NCBI RefSeq assembly: GCF_016793225.1
Contig: NZ_JAEUMN010000087.1
Coordinates: 1-64,000 of the forward strand
DNA from: Phenylobacterium sp.
Lineage (GTDB): Bacteria > Pseudomonadota > Alphaproteobacteria > Caulobacterales > Caulobacteraceae
Direction of reading: 5' to 3'
Length of the DNA: 64,000 bases
Part shown: piece by piece, positions 1 through 8,445 of the stretch
Layout of the letters: the number at the start of each line of letters is the position of its first letter
Numbering within the stretch: position 1 is the first letter of the stretch
Notes under the pieces: generated by a model
The model's database searches: none
What the model was told of the DNA's origin: nothing
The model's input: the letters and a program-made list of their open reading frames with translations, nothing else
Position numbers and translations under genes: made by a program

Positions 1-40
1 CGCCATCGGCTTGCATCGCCGCTGCGATCTCTCGGATCAC
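1..40 (-). CDS. possible 5' end of a gene running off the left edge
   Basis: Reading leftward from a GTG at 38-40, the frame encodes VIREIAAAMQADG up to the window edge. It looks like a helical N-terminus and lies just downstream of spt, separated by a hairpin. In Caulobacter the neighbourhood of spt holds further sphingolipid genes, so a functional link is possible. With only 13 codons and a weak ribosome binding site this is a guess. Confidence 0.2.
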   Translation of the reverse strand, partial: MIREIAAAMQADG

Positions 41-79
41 CTTACGGGAAGCCGAGCGCCGGAGCCGCCCTCTCCCGAC

Positions 80-113
80 CTCTCCCTCTCCGCTTCGCGG
101 GGGGAGAGGAGAG
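80..113 (-). terminator. hairpin-forming GC-rich inverted repeat after spt
   Basis: Runs of CTCTCC at 80-85 and 86-91 face GGAGAG at 103-108 and 108-113 around a central GCTTCGC. This gives a strong stem immediately after the spt stop. No U-tract follows on the minus strand, so it may be a transcript-end stabiliser or a degenerate member of the CTCCCCC/GGGGGAG repeat family seen at 44.5 and 57 kb. Confidence 0.4.
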
Positions 114-115
114 TT

Positions 116-1330
116 CTACGCCGAGGCGCGACGCGGACGCTGCAGCAGGCCGTACTCGAGGCCCAGGCGCTCGAAGATATCCAGCACCGCGTCGATCTGC
201 TCGGCGGTGTGGGCCGCGCTGACGCTGGAGCGCAGCAGCGACTTGTTCTCGGGCGTGGCCGGCGGGATCGCCAGGTTCAGGTAGACGCCGTTCTGGAGCA
301 GGGCGTTCCACATGGTGACCGCCATGGCCTGGTCCGGCATCACCACCGCGGTGATCGGGCTGGCGTGCGGTCCAACCGCGAAGCCCATGTCGCGCAGGCC
401 GTCGTAGAGGCGGTCGGCGTTGGCGGCCAGGCGGACGCGCAGGCTGGAATCTTCTTCCAGGCGCTTCAGGGCCGTCAGGGTCGAGGCGATCACGGCCGGC
501 GGCAGCGAGGCGGTGAACATGTACGGCCGGCTGACGATGCGCAGCAGGTCGAAGTTGTCCTCGTTCGAGACCAGGAAGCCGCCGACGGCGCCCAGGCTCT
601 TGGAGAAGGTGCCGACGATGAAGTCGACGTCGTCCTCGACGCCGGCGGCCTCGGCCAGGCCGCGGCCCTTCTCGCCCAGGACGCCCATGGAGTGGGCTTC
701 GTCCACCAGCAGGTAGGCGCCCATTTCCTTCTTGACCGCGACCATCTCCTTGAGCGGCGCGACGTCGCCGATCATCGAGTAGATGCCCTCGACCACGATC
801 AGGCTGCCCTTGGCGGCGTCGCCCATGCGGCGCAGACGCTTGGCCAGGTCTTCGGGATCGTTGTGGCGGAAGCGGATGACCTCGGCGCCCGACAGCTTGG
901 CCGCGTCATAGATCGAGGCGTGGCTGTCGGCGTCCAGGATCAGGTGATCGCCGCGGCCCACGAGGCCGGAGATGCCGCCCAGGTTGGCTTGGTAGCCGGT
1001 GGTGAACACCATGGCGTGCTTGCGGCCGTAGAACTTGGCGAGCGCCGTCTCCAGCGCCGTGTGGCCGGCGAAGGTGCCGTTGGCGAACCGCGAGCCCGTG
1101 GTGCCGGTGCCCCACTGCTTCACCGCCTCGGCCGACGCCTCGATGCAGGCGGGGTCGAACGTCAGGCCCAGGTAGTTGTTCGTCCCGAGCAGGATGACCT
1201 TCCGGCCGTCGAGCAGGCCTTCGGTCGGCGAGAGCACGGCGTCGAATCGAACGGCCGAGGGATCGGCGCCGGCCGCGCGGATGCCGTCGAGGGGGGCGCG
1301 GTAGCCCAGGTGCTTGTCGAGGAGCCCCAT
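116..1330 (-). CDS. spt: serine palmitoyltransferase
   Basis: A PLP-dependent alpha-oxoamine synthase of 404 aa that should condense L-serine with an acyl thioester to give 3-oxo-sphinganine, the first step of sphingolipid synthesis. Visible family features are GTNNYLG (49-55), GTGTTGSR (74-81), the cofactor-stacking His in DADSHASI (H137), VDEAHSMG (209-216, PLP-binding Asp210 and His213) and the Schiff-base lysine in GTFSKSLGAVGG (K244). AONS, KBL and ALAS share this fold. The adjacent dedicated acyl carrier protein, acyl-ACP synthetase-like ligase and NAD-dependent epimerase make Spt the best reading, matching the known Caulobacter cluster. Its ATG lies 2 bp after the acpR stop, so the two are very probably cotranscribed. 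Confidence 0.93.
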   Translation of the reverse strand: MGLLDKHLGYRAPLDGIRAAGADPSAVRFDAVLSPTEGLLDGRKVILLGTNNYLGLTFDPACIEASAEAVKQWGTGTTGSRFANGTFAGHTALETALAKFYGRKHAMVFTTGYQANLGGISGLVGRGDHLILDADSHASIYDAAKLSGAEVIRFRHNDPEDLAKRLRRMGDAAKGSLIVVEGIYSMIGDVAPLKEMVAVKKEMGAYLLVDEAHSMGVLGEKGRGLAEAAGVEDDVDFIVGTFSKSLGAVGGFLVSNEDNFDLLRIVSRPYMFTASLPPAVIASTLTALKRLEEDSSLRVRLAANADRLYDGLRDMGFAVGPHASPITAVVMPDQAMAVTMWNALLQNGVYLNLAIPPATPENKSLLRSSVSAAHTAEQIDAVLDIFERLGLEYGLLQRPRRASA

Positions 1331-1332
1331 CG

Positions 1333-1587
1333 TTAAGCCTTCACCCGCAGCTTGTTGATCAGATCGGAGAGATCGCCAACCGTCTGCACCGTCGCCAGAC
1401 GATCAAGGGGAATCGAGAGGTCGAAACGATCCTCAAGCTCCATGACGATGTTCATCAGCGCAAGCGAATCTACGGCGAGGTCGCGGGCGATGTCCGTGTC
1501 ATGGGTGACCTGAACGCTACGGCCCAGGACCGTCTCGGCGGCTCGCGCCACCTCGCGGACGGTCAGATCCGTCGTCAGTTCCGCCAT
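1333..1587 (-). CDS. acpR: acyl carrier protein dedicated to sphingolipid synthesis
   Basis: A small acidic carrier protein, 84 aa from the ATG at 1587. The phosphopantetheine serine is S41 in the motif DLAVDSLALMN, followed by the typical helix II and III residues. In Caulobacterales and Rhodobacteria a specialised ACP next to spt carries the acyl chain for serine palmitoyltransferase, and position alone supports that role here. The frame extends upstream to a GTG at 1662 (109 aa). Neither start has a good Shine-Dalgarno; the ATG start gives the usual ACP length and is preferred, but the extension also has protein-like composition and cannot be excluded. Confidence 0.85.
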   Translation of the reverse strand: MAELTTDLTVREVARAAETVLGRSVQVTHDTDIARDLAVDSLALMNIVMELEDRFDLSIPLDRLATVQTVGDLSDLINKLRVKA

Positions 1588-1694
1588 TCGGAGGCCCCCC
1601 ACGGCCTGTTCGATCAGTTCACGCCAGTCGCGCACATAGCCTTGTCCGACCGCGATTTCCACAACCCGTGCGCCGACCGGTCACAAAACCGCAT

Positions 1695-2627
1695 CTAATG
1701 TTTCATCCATGCCGCACTGCGGTACCAGGCCACGGTGTCGGCGAACCCGGCCTCCAGATCGTACCGCGCCGCCGAAAGTCCTTTCGTACGCTCGTCCTCG
1801 GCGACCGCCCAGTTCGGATGCAGGAGTTCGCGCGCCTTGGCGGAGGTGAGCATCGGCGAGGCGCCCAGCAGCGCTGTGAAATCATTTGTGATTCCGATCG
1901 CGCGCACGATCGTCCCCGGGACGGGCGCGAGCCGCGGCGTACGGCCGCAGGCCCTCGCCGCCGCCGCCATCAGCTCGGACCAGCCGTAGCCCGCGGGTCG
2001 ATCGTCGCAGAGCGCCGTCAGCAGGCCGGCGGGCTGCGCTGCAGCAAGGTCGGCCACCTGGCGCGCGGCGTCCTCGACGTGGATCATCGACACGCGCGCC
2101 CGCTCCGACAGCACCGGCAGCACCGGCGAGACCGCCGCACCCTGGAACACTGGCAGCAGTTCGCGGTCCCCGGGCCCATAGATGGCGCACGGCCGCGCCA
2201 CCGTCAGCCGGGGGCCCAGAACCACCCGCATCGCCTCCTCGCCGGCCCGCTTGCTGGCGGCGTAGTGCGAAAGCTGCGGCTCGCGCGCCGTCAGGCTCGA
2301 GACCAGGACCACGTGGGGGACCTCGCGCGCCGCGAGCGCCACGCGGTGCGCCCCCTGGGCGTTGATCGCGTCGAAGGCGGCCCGGTTCGGCGCCTTCACC
2401 AGACCCGCGGCATGGATCAGCACGTCCGCCCCCGCCGCCAGCCGCGCCAGGGCGGCCTCGTCCGTCAGGCTGCCGGGCACGACCTCGGGCTCGCAGTCGC
2501 GCCAGAGGGGGTCGATGGGGTCACGCCGCGCCAGGATCCGCACGCGCCAGCCGTCGGCCGCCAGCACCCGGACAAGCTGACGCCCGAGGAACCCGGTGGC
2601 TCCGGTCACCGCGGCGAGGCCCCTCAT
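1695..2627 (-). CDS. cerR: NAD-dependent epimerase/reductase, ceramide reductase CerR
   Basis: A 310-aa extended short-chain dehydrogenase. The dinucleotide-binding motif TGATGFLG is at 8-15, and catalytic candidates are S110/S111, Y122 and K126 in YAASK. In Caulobacter the corresponding gene of the spt cluster reduces the 3-oxo group of oxidised ceramide after N-acylation, reversing the eukaryotic order. The sequence alone shows only an atypical SDR; the specific role comes from gene order (spt, acp, epimerase, ligase). It begins about 90 bp downstream of the ligase stop and is followed by a 107-bp gap before the acp ATG. Confidence 0.82.
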   Translation of the reverse strand: MRGLAAVTGATGFLGRQLVRVLAADGWRVRILARRDPIDPLWRDCEPEVVPGSLTDEAALARLAAGADVLIHAAGLVKAPNRAAFDAINAQGAHRVALAAREVPHVVLVSSLTAREPQLSHYAASKRAGEEAMRVVLGPRLTVARPCAIYGPGDRELLPVFQGAAVSPVLPVLSERARVSMIHVEDAARQVADLAAAQPAGLLTALCDDRPAGYGWSELMAAAARACGRTPRLAPVPGTIVRAIGITNDFTALLGASPMLTSAKARELLHPNWAVAEDERTKGLSAARYDLEAGFADTVAWYRSAAWMKH

Positions 2628-2718
2628 GCCGCGCCCCGGGGGCCGTCCTCTGCGCGAAGCGCGCCAGGGGCCCGCTGTCCGCCGCTGGCGGAACCGGGAC
2701 GACAGCTCGAGGGCGTCC

Positions 2719-4452
2719 TCAGGCCGGCACCTCCTGCTTGAAGGCCCCCGCCAGGAACAGCGCCCGCGCCTTCGAGCGCGACAGCTTGCCGGACGAGGTC
2801 TGGGGCAGGGCGTTGTGGCCCACCAGCTCCACCTGCGCCTCCACGCCGTGACGGGCGCGCAGCAGGGCCGCCACGTCGTCCACCAGCGCGCGCCGCACCT
2901 CGGGATCCGAGGTCCGCGCCTGCACGAGCACGACCAGCTGCTCGCCCGCGTCGCGATCGATGGAGAAGGCCGCCACGTCGCCGCTCTTCAGCTTCTCGAC
3001 CTCGGATTCCGCCGTCCATTCCAGGTCTTGCGGCCAGACATTGCGGCCGTTCAGCAGGATCAGGTCCTTGGCCCGGCCGGTCGGCACGATCTCGCCGTCC
3101 ACCAGGTAGCCCAGGTCGCCCGTATCCAGCCAGCCGTCGGCGGACAGCACCGCCTCGGTCGCCGCCCTGTCGCCGAAGTACTCGCGCATCAGCGACGGCC
3201 CGCGGACGAAGATGCGGCCCACCTGCCGCTCGGGCAGGGCGGTTCCGGCCTCGTCGCGCACCTCCAGTTCGTGACCGGGGAAGATCCCCCCGCAGCGTAC
3301 GAAGCCCCGCGCCCGGGCGCCGGTCCCCTTCACGACCGCCCCGTCACGCTCCATGCGCGTCACGTCCACGGAATCGAAGACCAGGCCACGGTCGAGCGGC
3401 GCCATGGTCAGCGCCAGGGTCGCCTCGGCCATGCCGTAGCTCGCCACGAAGGCCTCCGCGCGGAAGCCGGCGGCGGCGAACCGCTCGGCGAACGCGGTGA
3501 GCGGGCCCGGCCGCACCATGTCGCCGCCGCAGCCGGCCACCCGCCACTGGTCCAGCTTGAGGCCCTCACGCGACCCGTCGCCGCGCTTGGCGCACAGCTC
3601 GTAGCCGAACGAAGGGCTGTAGCTGATCGTGCCGCCGTTCTTCGACATCAGGTCCAGCCACAGCAGCGGCCGGCGCACGAACGCACCCGTCGGCATCAGG
3701 TCGATGGACATCTGCCCCGAGAGCGGCATCAGCAGGAAGCCCACCAGTCCCATGTCGTGGTAGAGCGGCAGCCACGAGATCGCCCGGTCCGCGGGGGTCA
3801 CCTTCAGGCCGCTGCTCGTGGCGGCGAAGGCGTTGGCCATCAGCGCCCGGTGCGTGCAGAGCACGCCGGTCGGATTGCGCGTGCTGCCCGACGAGAACTG
3901 CACGTAGCAGGGGTCGTCCGGCTGCGGGGGCTCCAGCGCCACGGGGGCGGCTTCCGGCAGGTCGCCCACGCGCCCCACCAGCCTCACGTCCGCCGCCTTG
4001 GCCGCCTCGGCCAGCCACGGCTGCAGCGTCTCGGGCCCGAACACGGCGGCCGCCCGAGCCGATCCCAGCATCCGGGCGATCTGTTCCACATAGGCGTCGC
4101 GGCCGCCCAGGGGCGCCGGCAGCGGCAGCGGCGCCGGCGTCAGGCGCGCGTACTGGCAGGCGAAGAAGGCGACCACGAACTCGGCGTCCGTCTCGGCGAC
4201 CAGCCCCACGCGGTCGTGGGTCTTCAGCCCGGCCGCCAGCAGCCGGGCGGCCATGGCCAGCGCTCTCGCGCGCAGCTCGGCGTACGGGATCGCCTCCGCC
4301 AGTTCGCCGCGCAGGCCGTACAGGTTCACGCCCGTCGGACCGCCCGCGGCGAAGTCCAGCGCCTCGGTCAGCGTGGCGAAGCCGTCCAGGCGGAACGGGC
4401 GGTCCGGCGCCGTTGGGGTGGGGCCAGGAAGCGTGGTGGGCGTCGCAGTCAA
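2719..4452 (-). CDS. aasR: fatty acyl-AMP ligase / acyl-ACP synthetase of the sphingolipid cluster
   Basis: An ANL-superfamily adenylate-forming enzyme of 577 aa, expected to activate a fatty acid and load it on the neighbouring ACP. The AMP-binding P-loop-like segment YVQFSSGSTRNPTG sits near residues 183-196. Further family motifs are SWLPLYHDMG, YGMAEATLA and the hinge region TGDLGY, then a C-terminal SSGKLSRSKAR resembling the A10 lysine motif. The start is taken as TTG at 4452: it overlaps the flippase stop as TTGA, has an AAAGG box 6 nt upstream, and no ATG or GTG lies near. A long open frame continues upstream but is antisense-like junk inside the flippase gene. The overlap implies translational coupling. 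Confidence 0.85.
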   Translation of the reverse strand: MTATPTTLPGPTPTAPDRPFRLDGFATLTEALDFAAGGPTGVNLYGLRGELAEAIPYAELRARALAMAARLLAAGLKTHDRVGLVAETDAEFVVAFFACQYARLTPAPLPLPAPLGGRDAYVEQIARMLGSARAAAVFGPETLQPWLAEAAKAADVRLVGRVGDLPEAAPVALEPPQPDDPCYVQFSSGSTRNPTGVLCTHRALMANAFAATSSGLKVTPADRAISWLPLYHDMGLVGFLLMPLSGQMSIDLMPTGAFVRRPLLWLDLMSKNGGTISYSPSFGYELCAKRGDGSREGLKLDQWRVAGCGGDMVRPGPLTAFAERFAAAGFRAEAFVASYGMAEATLALTMAPLDRGLVFDSVDVTRMERDGAVVKGTGARARGFVRCGGIFPGHELEVRDEAGTALPERQVGRIFVRGPSLMREYFGDRAATEAVLSADGWLDTGDLGYLVDGEIVPTGRAKDLILLNGRNVWPQDLEWTAESEVEKLKSGDVAAFSIDRDAGEQLVVLVQARTSDPEVRRALVDDVAALLRARHGVEAQVELVGHNALPQTSSGKLSRSKARALFLAGAFKQEVPA

Positions 4453-5822
4453 AGATCGCCTTTCGGACTCTCCGGGGGATCGGGCGCGCGCGCGTCGGCG
4501 GCCCGCCGATTCCCGTTCTCTCTGAGGATGAACCACAGCATGCCCAGGGCAAGGGCGCCGGCCGCGGCAGCCAGCCCGGCGCCCGCGCCTATAAGGCCGA
4601 ACCGCGAAATGAGGAAGGGCAGGGCGGCCACAAAGGCGATCCCCACCGCCAGGCGCACCCAGACGGCCCGCCCAGGCTTGCCCAGCGAGATCAGCAGCGG
4701 TTCCAGGGGCAGGGCGCAGATCCCGATCACCGCCGCGGCCACCTGCCACGTCATGGCGTCGGCGGCCGGCGCGAACTCCTTGCCCAGCACCGCCGACAGG
4801 AGCGGCGGCCCGGCCACGGTGGTGACCAGCAGCAGCAGGGCGCCCACGCCGCCGGTCAGGAGGCCCACGTTGCGCGCCAGCCGCCACATGGCGTGCATGC
4901 GCTCGTCGGCCCGCAGCCGGGCCAGCTCGGGATAGAGCGCCGGGGTCAGGAGCTTCGCGGGCTTGGCCATGGCGTCGGCCACCTGCCGGCCCACGCGCCA
5001 GAACGCCGCCTGCGTCGGTCCCGCGATCGCGCCCACCATCAGCGTCGCCACGTGGGTGAACAGCACGTCCAGCCCGGCCGCCAGGTTGGTGTTCCAGGCG
5101 AAGCGCCAGATGCCCGGCATGCCGGCGGCCAGCGGTCCGCGCCACGAGAACCCCTCGGTCAGGCCCCGCCGCTTCAGCTCGGCGTACGCGGAGCCGGCGA
5201 GATAGCACCAGCTCCCCAGCGTCGCGACGAAATAGGCCAGCAGGAATCCCGGGAGCCCGCCGCCCAGCACCCAGGCCATGGCGCTCGCCACCAGCCGGAT
5301 CAGGGCGATCAGCACCGCCTGGCGCGCCATCACGTCGAACCGGTCGAACAGCCGCAGCAGGCCCGTGGGCGTGGCCGAGACCGTGAAGACGGCCGTCAGC
5401 ATGAACAGCGCCGCGATCGGAGCCTCGGCCTCCGACCATCCCAGCCGCCCCGCGAACAGGAACGAGCCCAAGACGCCTACGCTCACCGCCACGAGGGCGC
5501 TCACGATGTCCAGGGTCAGGCTGAAGCGCACCACGCGCTGGAAGTCGGCCTTGCGCCCCTCGGCCAGCGGACGCGAGCCGTAGTGCAATACCGTCTGCCA
5601 TGACTGGAACTCGACCACGTCGGCGAGGAACGCCACGAAGGCCTGGATCAGGACCAGCACGCCCAGCGTCGGCGCGCCCAGCGCCCGGGCGGCGATCGCC
5701 ATGGTGGCCAGCCCCAGCAGCGCGTTGATCGTGCGTCCGCCCAGCAGCCGTCCCGCGTTCGCCAGCACGCGCATCAGGATCGGCCGAACGCCGGCGATCT
5801 GTTCCGCCTGGGACGCCGTCAT
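4449..5822 (-). CDS. Wzx/MATE-like lipid-linked oligosaccharide flippase family protein
   Basis: A polytopic membrane protein of 457 aa with roughly 12-14 hydrophobic helices and little between them, resembling polysaccharide biosynthesis (RfbX/Wzx) flippases of the MOP superfamily. Recognisable pieces are the N-terminal GGRTINALLGLATMAIAARA and the final LGMLWFILRENGNRRA. It is the first gene of the minus-strand cluster and its stop overlaps the TTG start of the ligase. The substrate cannot be read from sequence. Because of the coupling, export of a sphingolipid or glycosylated sphingolipid to the outer leaflet of the inner membrane is a reasonable hypothesis, as is an unrelated O-antigen or capsule unit. 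Confidence 0.72.
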   Translation of the reverse strand: MTASQAEQIAGVRPILMRVLANAGRLLGGRTINALLGLATMAIAARALGAPTLGVLVLIQAFVAFLADVVEFQSWQTVLHYGSRPLAEGRKADFQRVVRFSLTLDIVSALVAVSVGVLGSFLFAGRLGWSEAEAPIAALFMLTAVFTVSATPTGLLRLFDRFDVMARQAVLIALIRLVASAMAWVLGGGLPGFLLAYFVATLGSWCYLAGSAYAELKRRGLTEGFSWRGPLAAGMPGIWRFAWNTNLAAGLDVLFTHVATLMVGAIAGPTQAAFWRVGRQVADAMAKPAKLLTPALYPELARLRADERMHAMWRLARNVGLLTGGVGALLLLVTTVAGPPLLSAVLGKEFAPAADAMTWQVAAAVIGICALPLEPLLISLGKPGRAVWVRLAVGIAFVAALPFLISRFGLIGAGAGLAAAAGALALGMLWFILRENGNRRAADARAPDPPESPKGDL

Positions 5823-6052
5823 CCGGCCAGCCTACTCCGTTACGCGCCGCCCCCGAAACGCGACGCGCCCAGATACCCCCGACCGCCCCGGCGCGCCAAG
5901 CGTCGTAGCCGCGCAGGGGAAAGGGCCGCAGGTGCGCTGAGGATCGTCTCGCCGGCGCTTCCGCGCGGCCGAGTGGCCGGAAACACCTCGGGCGCCTTGT
6001 CCAGCGTGACCTTCAACCCACCTAGAACGGCTCAACCGCATCCGGGGTCGCG

Positions 6053-6655
6053 ATGTTCGAATGGATTGTGGCGGCGGTGGCCGCAGGCGGCCTTGTGGCC
6101 GTGGCCTTCCTGATGTTCGCCGAGAACGTGGTCCCCCCCATCCCGTCGGAAGTCATCATGCCGCTGGCGGGCTTCGCGGCGGCGCAGGGCCACCTGAGCT
6201 TCGCCGGAGTCGTCTCGGCCGGGACCGTCGGCGCGGTCGCCGGGGCCAGCGCCTGGAAGGTCGTCGGACGACGGGTGCGCCGCGACAGGCTGCGCGGCTG
6301 GATCGGACGGAAAGGCCACCTGCTGACCCTCGAGCCCAAGGACTTCGACCGCGCCATGGGGCTTTTCGAACGCCATGGCGCCGTGGCCGTGTTCATCGGA
6401 CGCCTGATTCCCACCGTGCGGACGTTCATCTCGGTCCCGGCGGGCATCGTCCGCATGCCGTGGCCGAGCTTCCTGCTCTGGACCTCGCTCGGGACCGCGC
6501 TGTGGACGCTGGGGCTGGCCTCGGCCGGATACGTGCTGGCGGCCGAGTACGACCGGGTGGAACGCTGGATGGATCCGGTGACCCAGGTCGTCATCGCCGC
6601 GGTGCTGTTCCTCTACGTCTACCGCGTCATCCGCCTGCGGCGGCAGCGGCGCTGA
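6053..6655 (+). CDS. DedA family membrane protein
   Basis: A 200-aa inner-membrane protein of the DedA/SNARE-associated family. Early in the protein is ENVVPPIPSEVIMPLAG, the conserved amphipathic re-entrant segment. In the middle is the signature GRLIPTVRTFISVPAG with its arginines, and a last transmembrane helix ends in a basic tail (VIRLRRQRR). DedA proteins are undecaprenyl-phosphate or phospholipid flippases and/or influence membrane potential; the sequence does not say which. It is transcribed away from the ceramide operon, with about 230 bp of gene-free DNA between them in which I see no clear regulatory motif. Confidence 0.88.
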   Translation: MFEWIVAAVAAGGLVAVAFLMFAENVVPPIPSEVIMPLAGFAAAQGHLSFAGVVSAGTVGAVAGASAWKVVGRRVRRDRLRGWIGRKGHLLTLEPKDFDRAMGLFERHGAVAVFIGRLIPTVRTFISVPAGIVRMPWPSFLLWTSLGTALWTLGLASAGYVLAAEYDRVERWMDPVTQVVIAAVLFLYVYRVIRLRRQRR

Positions 6656-6786
6656 GCCGCACTTCCGCGCCATGCAGGCCGCGGCCCCTTGCCCTGCGCG
6701 CCCTGCTCCCGCTTATCATCGACCCCAAGGCGGCCGCCGCGCCGCCGCGCCCGTATGTGTGAGGGCAGAGTAGGGGCCGGACGACC

Positions 6787-8376
6787 ATGCTGAAGACGCT
6801 CGCGCGCACCGTCGCCGCAGGCCTTGCCGCCGCGGCGCTCGCGACGCCGGCCCAGGCCGAGATCCGTGCGCTGATCGTGGCGGTCTCCACCTACACCGAC
6901 CCCATTCCCTCGCTGGAGGGGCCGCCCAACGACGCCGCCGCGCTGACCCGCCTGCTGCAGGCCCAGGGCGCCACCGATATCGTCTCGATCAAGGACACCG
7001 ACGCCACCCGGTCGAGCATCCGCGGCGCGCTGGAGGCGCTGGGCAAGCGCTCCAAGCCCGGCGACTGGGTGATCTTCTTCTACGCGGGCCATGGCGCCCA
7101 GGCGCGCTCGCGCGACCCCACCGAGGTCGACGGCATGGACGAGTTCATGGCCCTCTCCGGCTTCCGGGTGGCCAAGCCCGATCCAAACCAGTTCGTGCTC
7201 GACAACGATCTGCGCGGCTGGCTCATGAACTTCTTCCCGACCAGCGTGAACGTCTTGCAGATCGCCGACGCCTGCCACTCCGGCACGCTGAACCGCGCCG
7301 TCGTCGCGCCCACGCCGTTCAAGCGGCGCACGGCGCTGGACAATCCGATGGCGATCTCGCTGCCGCCCGGCCCGCCGGATCCCGCGGCCAAGGCGCCAAG
7401 CGCCGGCGATCCGCCGAACCTCGTCTACGTGGGCGCCGCCCAGGACGACCAGTTCGCCCTCGAGGGTCCGCTGCCCCGCGGCGACTCGCCCTCCCGCGGG
7501 CTGCTGACCTTCGCGCTGGAGAGCGCGCTGCAGGACCGGCGGCCCAACGGCCACCTGGCCGCCGACCTCGACGACGATGGCCGGCTCTCCCTGGCCGAAC
7601 TGGCCGCGACGCTGGAGACCCGGACCCGCGAGCTGTCGTCCACCCAGCAGTGGGCTTCGGCCGCCGTGCCGGCTCGCAACGAGCGCAGCGTGATCTTCCA
7701 GCCGCTCAAGCCGCCGCCCGCCGACGAGATCCCGATCGAGGTGAAGCCCGCCGACGACCAGGCCGCCGAGCTGCTGAGCGGCCGCGGGCCATGGGCCTCG
7801 ATCCCGCGGGGCGTGCCCGACCTGACCTGGAACGCCAAGGAGGGCTGGGTCACCGACAGCCGGGGGGACCGGGTCGCCGAGGGCCTGACCAGCGCGGAGC
7901 AGCTGACCGGCGTCATCCTCAAGCGCAAGGCGGTGAGCCAGCTTGCGGCCTCGGCGAACGAGCGGGTGGTGAAGGTGGCGGTCGGGCCGCGCCCGGCCGG
8001 GCAGCTCTACCGCGCCGGCGAGGCCGTCGACCTGGCCGTGACGCATCGCGGCGAGGCCGCCTGGCTGACCGCGTTCAACCTGGCCGGCGACGGCACGGTG
8101 CAGATGCTCTACCCCCTGGAGGGCGACGGCGACGGCCGCGTCGAGGCGGGCCAGTCCCGCGTCGTCCTGGCCCGCACCAAGGCGACGAAGCCCTTCGGCG
8201 TGGACAACGTCGTGGCCGTGGCCACGCCCGTGGAGCCGCGACTGCTGCGGGCGGCGCTCAAGCGGATGGACGGCAAGCGCGAGGCCATGGCCGCCGCCGG
8301 CGCCGTGCGCGACGAGCTGGATCAGGCGAGAGGCAAGGCCGCCGTGGGCCTGGGCGAACTCTACACCGGCCCCTAG
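6787..8376 (+). CDS. secreted caspase-fold (C14) protease with DUF4384-like C-terminus
   Basis: 529 aa. A signal peptide (MLKTLARTVAAGLAAAALA, cleavage near AQA-E25) precedes a caspase p20-like domain. The catalytic dyad is visible as His102 in FFYAGHGAQ and Cys163 in DACHSG, so the enzyme is probably active. From about residue 400 the segment GEAVDLAVTHRGEAAWLTAF..GTVQMLYP matches the beta-sandwich DUF4384 that often accompanies bacterial caspase-like proteins. It is expected in the periplasm, which argues against an intracellular death protease. No obvious partner is adjacent; the next gene is convergent. Substrate unknown. Confidence 0.82.
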   Translation: MLKTLARTVAAGLAAAALATPAQAEIRALIVAVSTYTDPIPSLEGPPNDAAALTRLLQAQGATDIVSIKDTDATRSSIRGALEALGKRSKPGDWVIFFYAGHGAQARSRDPTEVDGMDEFMALSGFRVAKPDPNQFVLDNDLRGWLMNFFPTSVNVLQIADACHSGTLNRAVVAPTPFKRRTALDNPMAISLPPGPPDPAAKAPSAGDPPNLVYVGAAQDDQFALEGPLPRGDSPSRGLLTFALESALQDRRPNGHLAADLDDDGRLSLAELAATLETRTRELSSTQQWASAAVPARNERSVIFQPLKPPPADEIPIEVKPADDQAAELLSGRGPWASIPRGVPDLTWNAKEGWVTDSRGDRVAEGLTSAEQLTGVILKRKAVSQLAASANERVVKVAVGPRPAGQLYRAGEAVDLAVTHRGEAAWLTAFNLAGDGTVQMLYPLEGDGDGRVEAGQSRVVLARTKATKPFGVDNVVAVATPVEPRLLRAALKRMDGKREAMAAAGAVRDELDQARGKAAVGLGELYTGP

Positions 8377-8406
8377 GGGGTCGGAGCCGTCCCGATCACG
8401 ATCCCG

Positions 8407-8426
8407 GTCCCGGCCTTCGCCGGGAC
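8407..8426. terminator. hairpin between convergent genes, REP-like palindrome
   Basis: GTCCCGGC-CTTC-GCCGGGAC forms a perfect 8-bp stem with a 4-nt loop between the convergent caspase and PEP-CTERM genes. It can work as a bidirectional transcription stop, and its sequence is close to the palindromes at 19496-19513 and 19591-19608. Confidence 0.5.
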
Positions 8427-8445
8427 GGTCGGAAGCTTCTGATAT

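Noticed and set aside
2596-4935. 779-aa plus-strand open frame over the ligase/flippase genes
   Set aside because: It is antisense to well-conserved enzymes, its composition is Arg/Gly/His/Gln-rich without motifs, and long shadow frames are expected at this GC content.
6787-8376. caspase protein as part of a gasdermin or abortive infection system
   Set aside because: It has a signal peptide and no gasdermin, NLR or nuclease partner beside it.
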